A stretch of DNA of 64,000 bases from Xylaria sp. FL1777 (lineage: Eukaryota; Ascomycota; Sordariomycetes; Xylariales; Xylariaceae), in NCBI GenBank assembly GCA_022578965.1, contig MU400559.1:1-64000 (forward strand), in the 5' to 3' direction. Numbering within the stretch: the first letter of the stretch is position 1; every line of letters begins with the position of its first letter. The notes beneath the pieces were generated by a model. It saw only the letters and a program-made list of their open reading frames with translations. It had not been told where the DNA came from and ran no database searches. Both the position numbers and the translations under genes were made by a program. Of the stretch, positions 47,253 through 58,500 are shown one piece after another.

Positions 47253-49645
47253 GTAAGTTATAAACAAGACCCCGATAGCTGAAGAAAGAAATAATAATAG
47301 CAGACTACTTACAAAAAGTAGTGGCTAGCAAGAACTGCATAGGAGATACGATACCACAGGTGTCGGAGTTGTTCCAACAACTACAAAGACAGCATTCCAG
47401 TGCCCAGAGTAAATTTGATATACTAGCATCTGAAGAGGAAGATAGGGGAGGATCCCAGATATCGGTGTCTACTCCTATCTACATGGACAATGCGTTGACG
47501 GAGTCGAGAGATCTTTCGAAGCCGACTTCAGTTGATGATTGTGCGCACAAGAGGTACGTGGCACGAGAGTAACGCTAGCATAACGAATATATCCTCATCT
47601 AGGCCAACCTAGTCGTTTGCGAAACCACACAGAAGCATCTTCGGCGGCAGCTCAATGGGTAGCTTGCCAGGCAGATTTCGTTAATACTCACGAGGAGGCT
47701 GTATCACCCCCCCAAAGCCACCCGACTCGATCAACACAGTCACCAGCCAACTCTATTGCTTCCGTTGGGACTACACAAGGCAGTCATTTACCAGCTCTCC
47801 AAAATTTAAATCTAGCAGATCATGATGGACTCAAACCGCTGGCTACAGAAGAGTTCGACCCAGTATCCTTTGATCTAGTTGCGCCACCAGAAACGCCCCA
47901 ACCCCAATATTCCATAGAAGTAAAATCAGAGTTACTCTTGTCTGTTGATCATCTAAGGATAATCTTCAATGATCCGAACCATATGCAGAAGTTCACCGAC
48001 TTTCTCTATGCCCTAAAGCCAGAATCGGTACCACTCTTGAACTACTACTTGAATTTGGTGAAAGCGTTGAGAGCGATCGGTTATGCTAATGCTCTCATGA
48101 GAGAACTAGATACTACTAAAAGGGCTGTGTCAGTTAAACTGCCTCCCACCGAAACCATTAACAAGTCGTTGATAGACAGAGCTGATGAGGCTTTTGGGCT
48201 GCTCGCACAGGAGGAACTGCCGGCTTACGTAGCTCATGTATGGAACCGGATCGTGAACATGACGATCAAACGGCGAATTAACGACACCCTATCACCGATG
48301 TTACGTGACCTATCGGAGGGGTTGGCTGATGTTTTCTGCCTGACAGACCCTTCCAGGGACGATAACCCGATACTGTTCGCTAGCGAAGGTACTCCTATCG
48401 CCATCCATATGAAATCAGCAACACTAACACATACTACCAGAGTTTCATAGGACTACTCAATACGGGAGAAGATTTGCTCTGGGCCGTAACTGCCGCTTCC
48501 TCCAAGGGCCCAAAACCAATCAACATAGTGTCCGGAGGCTGAGGGAAATGCTTGTTGTCGGTAAAGAATACTGCGAGCCTCTCTTGAATTATAGACGTGA
48601 TGGATCTGCCTTCATGAATCTCCTCATGATTACACCCCTTTATGATAGCCGAGGCAATATCCGCTATCATCTAGGAGCTCAGGTAGATGTATCAGGGCTC
48701 CTCAAAGAATGCGCCGGACTCTCATCATTAGCGGAGCTCGTGGCACAGAAAGAACTCAAGTCCGGCGGAACATTAAATACTGATAGGGATAAAGGGACCG
48801 ACGACTCCCCTACGTGTAAAGACATCCTTGATGAGCTCGCCGAGATTTTTTCCCTCAGTGATTTGAAAATCGCCCAGGCATCAGGCGAGATGGTGCACGA
48901 GAGGCACAACAGTACCGGTTGTTCCAGTTTAAGCACAAACAATAGATCGCAATCACTCATCAAAGACGGAGCGACGCCCATCGAGGAAACGCCCATGGAC
49001 AATTCCATCTCGTCATCGGCGCTGACCCCTCTCACCAGCTCTTCACTTACGGACCGCGTCCGGGGCATTATCGACCATTTCCTGCTCGTACGCCCATTCC
49101 CCAACCTACGAATCCTATTCGTAAGCCCCTCCTTGCGTGTTCCAGGAATCTTACAATCGCCCTTCATGTCGCGGATTGGGGGGTCGCAAAGCGCACGAGA
49201 CAGGATAGCACAAGCGTTCAAGGACGGCGCCGGCATCACGACCAAGGTGCGGTGGCTCGCGCGTCCCATGACCATGACGACATCCGGGCGCAGCACGAAC
49301 CTCAGCAACAGCGGAAGCCTCACCAACGGGCGAAGCCGCTGGATGCACGCAACCCCCCTGCTCGGTGTCAACGGCGCCGTCGGCGTGTGGGTGATCATCC
49401 TCGTCGATGACGAAGAGAAGCACAGGGTGCCGAGCGCCCCGCCCGTCGACCTGTTCAATATGGAGAGACGACGGCCCTTCGACGTCGATATCGACGCCGA
49501 CGACCTCGACAAATCCATGTCCGAGGCTGAGGCTGAGGCTGAAAGCGTATCCGTAGAACATGGTGAGGTCGAAGTTCTAGATCCAGGTCCCGTACACACG
49601 AGGAGGCCGCCTAGTCATAACGGGCGAGAGTGGACACAAGTCTAA
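47252..49645 (+). CDS. RGS-LOV protein (BcLOV4-type candidate blue-light receptor)
   Basis: Fungal RGS-LOV protein, the family of Botrytis BcLOV4, in which a flavin-binding LOV domain controls light-dependent membrane association next to a regulator-of-G-protein-signalling domain. Exons: A at 47252 (end of a leader exon), 47322-47553, 47613-48388, 48441-49645, giving 737 residues. The RGS-like domain is at about 183-300 (ELLLSVDHLRIIFNDPNHMQ, FTDFLYALKPESVPLLNYYL, IKRRINDTL). The LOV domain is at about 308-430. It has GRNCRFLQGPKT with the photoactive Cys near residue 354, then EPLLNYRRDGSAFMNLLMI and YHLGAQVDVSG with the conserved Gln. The C-terminal third has LRVPGILQSPFMSRIGG and a basic stretch (VRWLARP), then an acidic tail. 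Intron 48389-48440 lies just before the LOV Cys loop. The start is inferred from the split codon; MDNALTE (ATG at 47483) is a fallback. It is divergent from cdh1. Confidence 0.85.
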
Positions 49646-51034
49646 CTCGGGTATGCCGGGGGCCATATTGCTTCGCGAGTGACTATTAAAGACCACCCTC
49701 TCCTTATTCTAGACTAAGGATAGGACAAAAACAATGTAGATCCGTAGCTTAGAAACTCTATACCGCTTTCCACTAATATCAGCCCCTTCTTATAGTCCTC
49801 GTCGTTATATATGTGAACTTGGCTCTTCTAGCAAGGGTAGCCTATGAAAATTATCAACACCGAGGAGGATGTTAATGTTGATGGATTCCCTGAAGTCTAG
49901 GTACACTAAAAGCCTGCGCGTAGTTACTTCTCATCAGCTATAAAATATGCTAAATACCTAGTGTGGATTTTTCTATATGGCGACTAGACTAATTCTCGCT
50001 CATAGATGATTTCAACATCAAGTACTTGCCACGTATCTCCTCCCCAAAGTCGTGTAAGTCACGTCACTACGTAGAGACATTGTGCTTATGCTCTATTTGA
50101 TACGAAACCCATACTACTTTCCGTTTTACCCCTGAGCAGACGTCAATTAGTTCTAGTCAAGCCCCCTACTATGTTCAACCTATGACCATACAGAATATAC
50201 AGCACGATTTAGAAATGAGGTGAACATTCTCGATATTAACTGGTTATGTCGGCTTCGTTATTACCCAAGAGAAGAGCCAAGGACAACTCTCGGAAACAGA
50301 GCGCCTGTATATATCACGTTGTGCTACTAGCCGAGGGACATCCGATTTAGACACTCATGGCACGGTTAGTGGCGTGAGAATTCTCTCATGTACTTATCAG
50401 ATAATATCACCAGTTGCATAGAAACCTCTAGCACGCGTTCGAGAAGTCTTGAAAAAGAGATATATATATATATCACCATACACCTTCTGCTGTTTGTGCT
50501 TGATATAGCCCTATAGTTCACTGCAGTAATACTAAGGACGGCATATCTCATTGGCACGTATTAGAGGCCGAGTCTGCGAGGCCTAGAGAAAGACTAGATT
50601 AACCAGCAGCCAGCAGCGATGAAGACACGAAGCGCCACGTTCTATCTCCTGTGCCTTCAACAATATTGATTAGTGATGGTTGCAATTAAGTGCGGCCGGT
50701 GATCGTGTAGGAGCATGGGGTTTGCCGATGGGAATACAATATTTCATCGAGAAGGAAGCTTCATCGAGTTGGTAGTTTATCATATTATCAGAACTAGTGA
50801 GTGAGGTAGTGCGTTCAAGGAATGCGGCGCGAGGCTAAGCCAATGGCTAAAGATGGCCTATTCCTTCGAAGTATTCCACAACGAAGTTCAGCTACCTAGG
50901 CTGTTATATCCTCGCCCTTTCGTCGACGCGAACCCGGTCGTTCACTATCCCATGCGACAGTGAGAATCATCGGGTCAAACATGCTCGGGATGTCTGGCTT
51001 ACCAGTCGGATATTACTAGTGGAAGACCATGCGA
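49646..51034. other. 3' flank of RGS-LOV gene and gene-free DNA
   Basis: No credible gene. The first few hundred bases should be the 3' region of the RGS-LOV gene. A (TA)n run occurs near 50459-50474. It marks the left end of the gene-poor right part of the window. Confidence 0.4.
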
Positions 51035-51540
51035 CTATCTCTGTAGCTCCCAGCCCTCCACGTCGCATGGAGCTATTTCTTCTTCTGCAATTAGTTCACC
51101 GCGGATCTCTCTGAGAAGGTCCCGATGACGTTCAGCAGCTCTACCGGCTGAGTAACATTTTATCGCTATTCGAAGCATCATTGGCATTTCTTGTGCCCTC
51201 ATATTCGTATGCTTGGACAACATCACATAGAATTCTGCCCGGAGTTAGGTGATGGAGGATAGACTTGCCATACGACTCTAAGGGCATGATGAGGAGATAG
51301 TGATATACATTAAAGTTCAGAACATCAAACGTTTTCCCATGGCTCACCATGTCTTTGAAGATTCTAATCAGTATTGGCAACATTGGATCACGTTTAATGT
51401 GATCCAGCTTCTCTTAATACGGCGTCGAAGGCAAAGGGTTCGGACATGTACCATCCGTCTTGTGAACAATTCGAGCATCGCGTGTCAGGGAATACAGCTT
51501 CTAGAACATACGACTTGAAGTATTGAAATGGCTTTATGTA
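51035..51540 (-). pseudogene. possible decayed gene fragment, family unknown
   Basis: Three minus-strand reading segments look like consecutive parts of one protein. The first (51540 down to about 51412) reads PFQYFKSYVLEAVFPDTRCS and then NCSQDGWYMSEPFAFDAVL, with a CxxC. The second (about 51415-51145) reads LDHIKRDPMLPILIRIFKDM and KSILHHLTPG. The third (about 51150-51035) reads AGRAAERHRDLLREIRGELI and ends at a stop after DVEGWELQR. The joins are frame changes near 51415 and 51147 where no acceptable GT-AG intron was found, and a TGA closes the frame at 51541. I do not recognise the family. A real gene with unusual splicing remains possible. Confidence 0.35.
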
Positions 51541-52198
51541 TCATGAAAACGCAGTCGCGCTCGCTTTTTATCATGGTTATAAAGGTGAAAATAGTCTTTA
51601 GCGAGATATTCTTCATTTTGAATGAAACATGCTGGCTGGCAGGTTTGGCGGACGTTGCTTTGCAGGCCTGCGAAACGTAAACAACAAAATAAGGACGAAC
51701 GAAATCGTAAAAGAATAAGATGGCGATCAACACAATACTCTCTATACTATTTCAGTTAATGCAGTATAAGAAGAAGACAGTGTTAACCAGTTCGAGGTGC
51801 AAGGAGGAGGTTGCCCTCTCCTACCCTGAATCCGAGGTATAAACTAATCTAGTGGGCATTTCTTGTATACTGGTACCTAGTCCATTACCATCATCCTTAG
51901 CATCGTTATTGCTGTACTATTGCAAGAGTCAAACATGCTGCGGTAGTATGGCGAGGGGCACAGCAGGGGCATCTTAATGGATATCATCAGTATATCCTGT
52001 ATCAGACTCAGTAAATGTTAGGCGGATCTTGCCCTATAACGTCCACATTTACTCGTAAGCAGCGACAAGGCATAGAAGAGATATGCTGACCTGACAAAAA
52101 CAAATGAATGCGGTACTGGCTAGAGATACTCGTATGACTCCCGTGATACTAGTTTCTGCCTTTCCATGGGTGAAATTGTAAAAATCCCCGGTAGAGTC
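51541..52198. other. gene-free DNA
   Basis: No credible coding sequence. The frame at 51485-51733 mainly extends the decayed fragment in another frame. No repeats were noticed. Confidence 0.35.
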
Positions 52199-52593
52199 AT
52201 GGAAACCCCCTCTTCCAAAGTCCTATTGACGCGGCGTCTCCCCTGAGATATAGAGAGGCCTCAGGGGCTTCGGGATTGAGACCTAGTCTCGGAGACGGCA
52301 CACTACGACTAGGCTGTGTTATAGCCTTGCTGTCCTTGTGATATTAGAAGGGGCCGTGTCTAGGTCGGAAAAGATATCTTCTGATATGATCATTCTATCG
52401 AATGATAATCTTAAGTCATACTTAGGCATTACAATCTATGAATTCATATTGCCTGCAGCCTTCTCGGGAGCTAGTTTCTATCGCCTAAGTAAATGGCTAG
52501 TCGGAGACCGAAGTCATCAAGATCTATCTTGTCTAGTCTTCGAGACCTATAGCTATGACCTACAGGTACGTACTATTCATTCACAGGTATTTT
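52199..52593 (+). pseudogene. possible decayed coding stretch
   Basis: From the ATG at 52199 the frame reads METPSSKVLLTRRLP, then a TGA (52244), DIERPQGLRD, a TGA (52277), DLVSETAHYD and a TAG (52310). Shortly after, an open segment reads smoothly as SEKISSDMIILSNDNLKSYL, ending ETYSYDLQ before a GTACGT that could be a splice donor. Three stops in a protein-like frame suggest decay by point mutation. No family was recognised, and chance cannot be excluded. Confidence 0.22.
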
Positions 52594-55500
52594 CTTGATA
52601 GGACTTTGGTCTTTGGCGTTAATCACGGCTTTCTATGATACCATCGCTGTTTCATGGTTATGCAGTTTTCCTCCGAACGTAGCTGGCAAATCACAACTCA
52701 TTTCTTCATCAGTGTGGACGTAGAAGTATCACTTTCTGCTTAGTTCGTATTTCAGGGGCTTTCTAGGCCTTGGCCAGACACCCAGATCTTGCCCGGAAAC
52801 AGAAGGACTACATCCTAATATTGAAACTTATAATGGCAACATCATCAATACGGCTATCGGCAGACAGGGGATATGTCTTATTTTTGCCATGTTATCGAGG
52901 CCAAGTATCTTGCAACGCTGTCTCCTTAATATACTAGAGTACCGTATCTGGCGTGGTTCGCAGAAGCTTTTTTAATTACAAGAAAGCCATAAAAATGCGG
53001 ATATCATACCTATGATCTAGTACTGAGCAAGACGGACTCCTATCAAGTTCGCAGGCAGCTACATACGAATCGAAGGTATCACATTACCAACTACACGGAA
53101 TAGTGTATCCGTATTATGAGTACAGAGCACCCTTGCAGGGAGGAGCTAGTTTACTCATCAATAAAGCCTTACTTCTGATCTCGAAGCATCCTGTGAACCC
53201 GTGAAGAGAGCCAATGACTGATGTTTCAAGTATGGGGAATATCCACTACATCTCAGCTTGTGTCTGTCAAGAAGCGAGGCTGCGACTTCGTATGTGCTTT
53301 TAGATACCCAACGGCTTCTAAATGATAGGCCTTAGGGTCTTTAACACCCAGTCCTTCTCACCACCTTTGTGTCCATGCGGTGGTATACTGCAAATGCACG
53401 ACGGTCTGCAACGTGTTCCTATTCTTGCGGATGTCAACGGAGGTTGATCTCCGAGCTACCTGTACCTATGCGAATAGGTCACGCCCTATGTCTCCCACGA
53501 GGCTCGGGTCTGGCGGTAAAATATGTTTAATATATTGCTAGATTTCCTATCCTGACTCGCTGCAGTCACTTGATGACGATGTGTGATTCATGCTTGTCTA
53601 TATGCATATTTCGGCACCTCGCTGCTGATCCCCCATCATCACACCAACGGGCGGGCAGGTTTTGAGCTTCGCCGACCATCTGTGAAAAATCGGGTTTACT
53701 TCTGATAGATGCTGGTTGGTTCTACATAATAATAGATACATACTAAACTGATCACACATGGTGTATTCTATACAACTGGTAGTTGTTTCTGAAGCAGCAC
53801 CAGCGGCTACCTAAGCTTGGTCCTCATAAATCAGCTCATCGCGGCTAAACCTTCTTATTATCCTTGAAAGGAAAGGACGCCGACAATAAAGGACGTAAAG
53901 TAGTTGCCCCTCCCCTGGCATCCAGTCTAGCCCCAACCTCTGGGAAAGGGGAAGGGGCTCCAAGGGCGGCCTCTAAGTAGATGCACCATGTAGGGCGTAG
54001 CGGCTGTCGCCGACCCTCTCGACCAAGCCCGTTGACAGATTAGGTGCAGGAGGAGGGCGGCATACGCGAGGGAGGCGACACGTGGGAGGTCTAGGTAGAG
54101 ACGTCTGTCGGCGCGACGGTGCAGCGCAGCCACACGGAGCAAAGTAGCTAGAAAGGTATGCATTGATCGATCAATCATCGCGCCTATTTCTTCTTATTCC
54201 AACTAGGGTTTGGGGATTTGGCGACGAGGCAAATGCTGGGCGACCACGCGGTCATCGTCCAATATCCCTCGTGGCGCCGAAACTACCGCGAAGCACGCGG
54301 CGCACATTTCCCTCTTTGAGTCACCGTAATAAGACAACATAGACTAGGTATTTGGCTAAAGACTACGCCTCGCGGAAGGAGTCGAAGATACGGGGAGAGA
54401 CAATGTACAGAAACAGGGCATGATGAGCATTTGTCAATGTCTTCCAGATGGCGGAATTGCACCGCCATCCCGCGGCGAGGCTCTCTCGCTGCTCGATATA
54501 GAGGAGGACATCTGATACAAGGTGGGAAAGGAAAAACGGTGAAGCGGTTGTCTCTGCGCGGGTCCCGATGCTACCGAATTACTCATTCATACAAGGGTTC
54601 AGTAATTCTGTTCTGTAGACTTGTTCTAAAGCCATCAGACGGGCATTGGGATCGTCCGGCGCAAACTAATCCACTCACCGGTCTTTCTGCATCGCACCGA
54701 ACCCCGGACATGATACCGAAACCGAGAGCCAGCAAGAATAGCGTGGAGAGATGACATCCCTGAAATGAGGATGGGGATGATGTGAAAGAAAAGTCCCGGG
54801 CAGTCCTAATAGGTAACTAGAGTTTCGATAATCCATATTTGTCATTTTCGTGCATTTCGCATGTGGTGGGTGTGTGGGCTTGTGGTATATGTACGTATGG
54901 GTTACGCGCATTTCGGGAAGAGGCGTGCAGAGTGTCAGAGTGTGAGAGTGTGAGGGCGTGTGAACTAGGGCCAAGCAAAAAGCAAAAAGCGCCCCGCCGT
55001 TGCAACGACTGATACATCAACGAGGTTGGCTCTCCCCTCACGTTCGGCGCCCTCCCCTCCTTGCCGGTCCTTGCCGGTGATTAAACAAAAGGAGATGGCA
55101 TATGTAGCGTCGATCATCGGTCTCCGGACAACGTGGTCTTCTGGGGGGCATTCCTTTGGGACGGTGGACCAGACCGAACAACAAGACATCGACCTTCCTC
55201 CATCTGGAATCTGGAACGCTTTACGAGATTCGCTGCGTTGGCGCCCTGTCCGCTGCTGGCGGGTTTTCTGAGCATGGCTCGTTCGTAACGGGGGTTGGTT
55301 CCAGAATCTGCCTCGCCGATGCGCCTCGCAGCGGAGTTTACAGACATACACTATACTGTATTGCAGGCCGAGTCTTCAACTGAGTCTTGCAAGCGTCTTT
55401 TGGCATGACTAGGCGCTCATGTGATTCCGTGCATGAATACCTGCCTACGCAGTAGACAAATGTGGAGATGATGCATCGCACAGAGATGCGGAGAGGAGAC

Positions 55501-58500
55501 AGTTTATTTCTGGATACAGGGCAAGAGTAATAGCAGAGTAATAATTAAGTGCATCGATCCAGGTCCAATACCTCTGCGCCGTAGCATTGCTAGTTGTCTG
55601 CGCTAGGATTTGGCGCAACAGAGACGGTGACATGGCCAATCTTTAGTAGCAACACTTACAGGTCAGAATGATATGATTTGCTGTTTTGCGCTGATATTTA
55701 TGCTTATGGCATATTGTATTGGCACAAGAACCACAAGAACCGGCGTGCTTATCCAGGGGTGGTGTATCCAGGGCGGTCAGAGCTGGCTGGTGTGATTGAC
55801 GGCCATAATGGGATGACTGGCAATTGCTGAGTAAAATGCCACAAAGACATCGAGATCGTGATGAGTTAGAGAGACGAGCGGCAATAAACGTGCTCAGGGA
55901 GCCAGAAGTAGCACTGCGTTCACGATACGAAGCAATATTCTCCGAACGCATGCAGACCTCTGGCACTTGCTGTACGCTGTACTACGTACACGTACGCAGT
56001 ATACTACCTGCGCAGTCTGCTTGCTACACTGCACTAAGCCGTCGAACGAGGCATGGTTTCCTAGAATGGAAAGTCACCCGGTCTTCTAGACTCATCCGTC
56101 CTAGGCGTCGTCCGATGAGGCTCAAGGTGGCAAGAGTCTTTCCCTGTCGGTTCGCTTGAGGTTCTTTTTTGGGAACCGGTTGAGCACATGGGGCTTGATC
56201 TTGAAGAGCAGGATCTCGCACTCTCCCACCTATCAAAGCCCTCAAGCGGCCAGGCCTGGTTGGCTCACCTCCAGCAGTGCATGTAGGAAGATGGCATCAC
56301 GGCGCCACGTCTGGAGGTGGCGTTGTTCATTTGGGCTTTTGGGACTTTGGGACTTTGGAATGTCAATGCGACACACCGTTGCGCTTGTAAGAGCCGCTAC
56401 TACACTACGCACATCTCAACTGTGGCTCCTGACCTGGGCTATTGGACCCCAAACGCCATCCGGGAGATGGGGGATGTGCACTGGTGCATTTGAGTGTAAG
56501 CCGTAGACGAGCCAAGCAATGGGATGCATAAGCCAAGTACAGTATGAGGATGACGTCCTAAAAGACTTATTATAGCCCATTCACTCTCCATTTCCGGGAG
56601 ATGAAAAACGATGCAGAATCATCGGTGGTATGACGAAGCTCGCTCTGGGTAATTAGTAACAAAGGCCTCTACGGCATACTGGGCAGCTGATCCGGGAGGT
56701 ACTGGACTGACTTACTGGCTATTGGGGTAATAATTGCATGACTTGGCAAAGGAATCAATGGGGATCGGGATCCTGCATACGAGCGATCTTGGTCTGGATA
56801 CAAGCGAGCGAGTCTCTTTCGCTTGTCTTGTCCAAAAGGCGAGTAGTGTGCGCAGGAGACAGAAACTGGCTCACAAGTATGCGTACTGCCAGTACAGTAT
56901 TGATGCATACACCATCTACAATGTAGGTACAGTACCGTGTAGGGGCTTCTAGCGGACGCCACGTCGCGGGGAGGAAATGCTGGGCATCTTAAACCAGAAG
57001 TGGCAGCAACTAGGACGGGAAGGGCATTGTTAAGCGCGCAGCGTTCCATCGGAGGTGGGCTAACGGAGCGGCGCGCCCAAGAGGCCCAGAGAGCCGGAAT
57101 GCTTATGGGCTGGGATAATCACAGTGTAAGTAAGTATGTGAGCTACGCAGTAGGTTAGGTGGGTAGTGTAGTTACTGAGTAAGTCAGTTATGTCATTGAA
57201 GCTAAGCAGCGCGGAACGGATGGAAAACTGCGACTCTACTTACGCCGTACAAGCAGCAAAGGCAAGGGTCCCCACGATGCTCTCCACATGAGACTGGCAC
57301 TGTAATAGGCAGAATGGTTGGGGAGCGTGATCTGGACCCATGCTTGCTCCTCACCTGGATTGACATCAGCAGCATTGATTACGAGGCCACGGCGACGGGC
57401 CATTGCTTTTCGCATGATGTTCGAATGTTGTCAGGACGTCGGCTTTCCCCTGAATTGGATGGACGAAAATAGTCCATGGCCTCCGCTGTACGCAGTATTG
57501 GCAGAACATGGGGCTTGGTATGTGGTGGTCTGCCGGCACCATCCAGCCAAGCGCAGATCATTACAGAGACCTCGACGCCACGCCTCAAGTTACCTTTCCT
57601 CGTGGCACCCGACCCAGCTTGCTGGGACGACTGCCAGATCCTTGCCGCTATCGGCAGGGTTCTCGCGATGGATGATGGGTGATGGGTGATGGGTGATGGA
57701 TGGTGGGCGATGGGTGGCTTGCTAAGACACCTACACAGGACTTTCAATTGCCTGGTACCGTCGTGTTTTGCGCTTATTTCCACAAGGGGCCTGACTATGT
57801 ACATACCTAGTTACATTCTCAGTACTTACGCATACTTAGTACCTACAGGTCTCTAGCATGATAATGTAGGAGAACCTGGGCAGTGCAGCAACAGATGACG
57901 GGGAGACGGGGTTTCCACACTAAGTACCTACTGCGTAGTGTAGTGCGATGCAGTGTGGTGTGCTAGGTAGTGGACCTACGCACCACTATGTACACTAATG
58001 TGCAGTACTACCATAGCAGGTACACTATCAGTTTCAATAGTGGCTGAGTTATATGCAACTTCGCATCACGAACTTTGGATAGTATATTATAGTATACTGG
58101 TATTCTAGATGGCTTACACTACCTTCGTACAATGTCCCTATATAGTGTCGGCACGGTACGGTACGGAAGCACACTAGACGAGTAAGTCGACGTGCGTGAT
58201 GATGGGATTTGCCGGAGACGAGAACCACAAGTCTGATTGGTGCCCAACAGTGCCTTCGACAGTCTGCTGTACTCGACGTAACGCGTCTCTGCCGCTGCCG
58301 ACTTCTTTCGATGCCGGCGGCAATCTAGGCTGTCCTTTTGGCATTGGAACGGCAATGAACTACCACTTTGGTCGTGAGATCCGGCTCTAGCTTTTTGAGC
58401 GCCGGCAGAGCGCCGGCTCAGAAGAGGCAACTAGCAACGCAAAATCGGGCATGAGGAAGCGAGTAACGGAAAAGGCAAGGCCTAGAACAAGTTGCCGTAG

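Noticed and set aside
48679..49599. 306-codon minus-strand frame opposite the RGS-LOV C-terminus
   Set aside because: It is the antisense shadow of the well-supported RGS-LOV coding exon and has a Ser/Arg-rich shadow-type composition.
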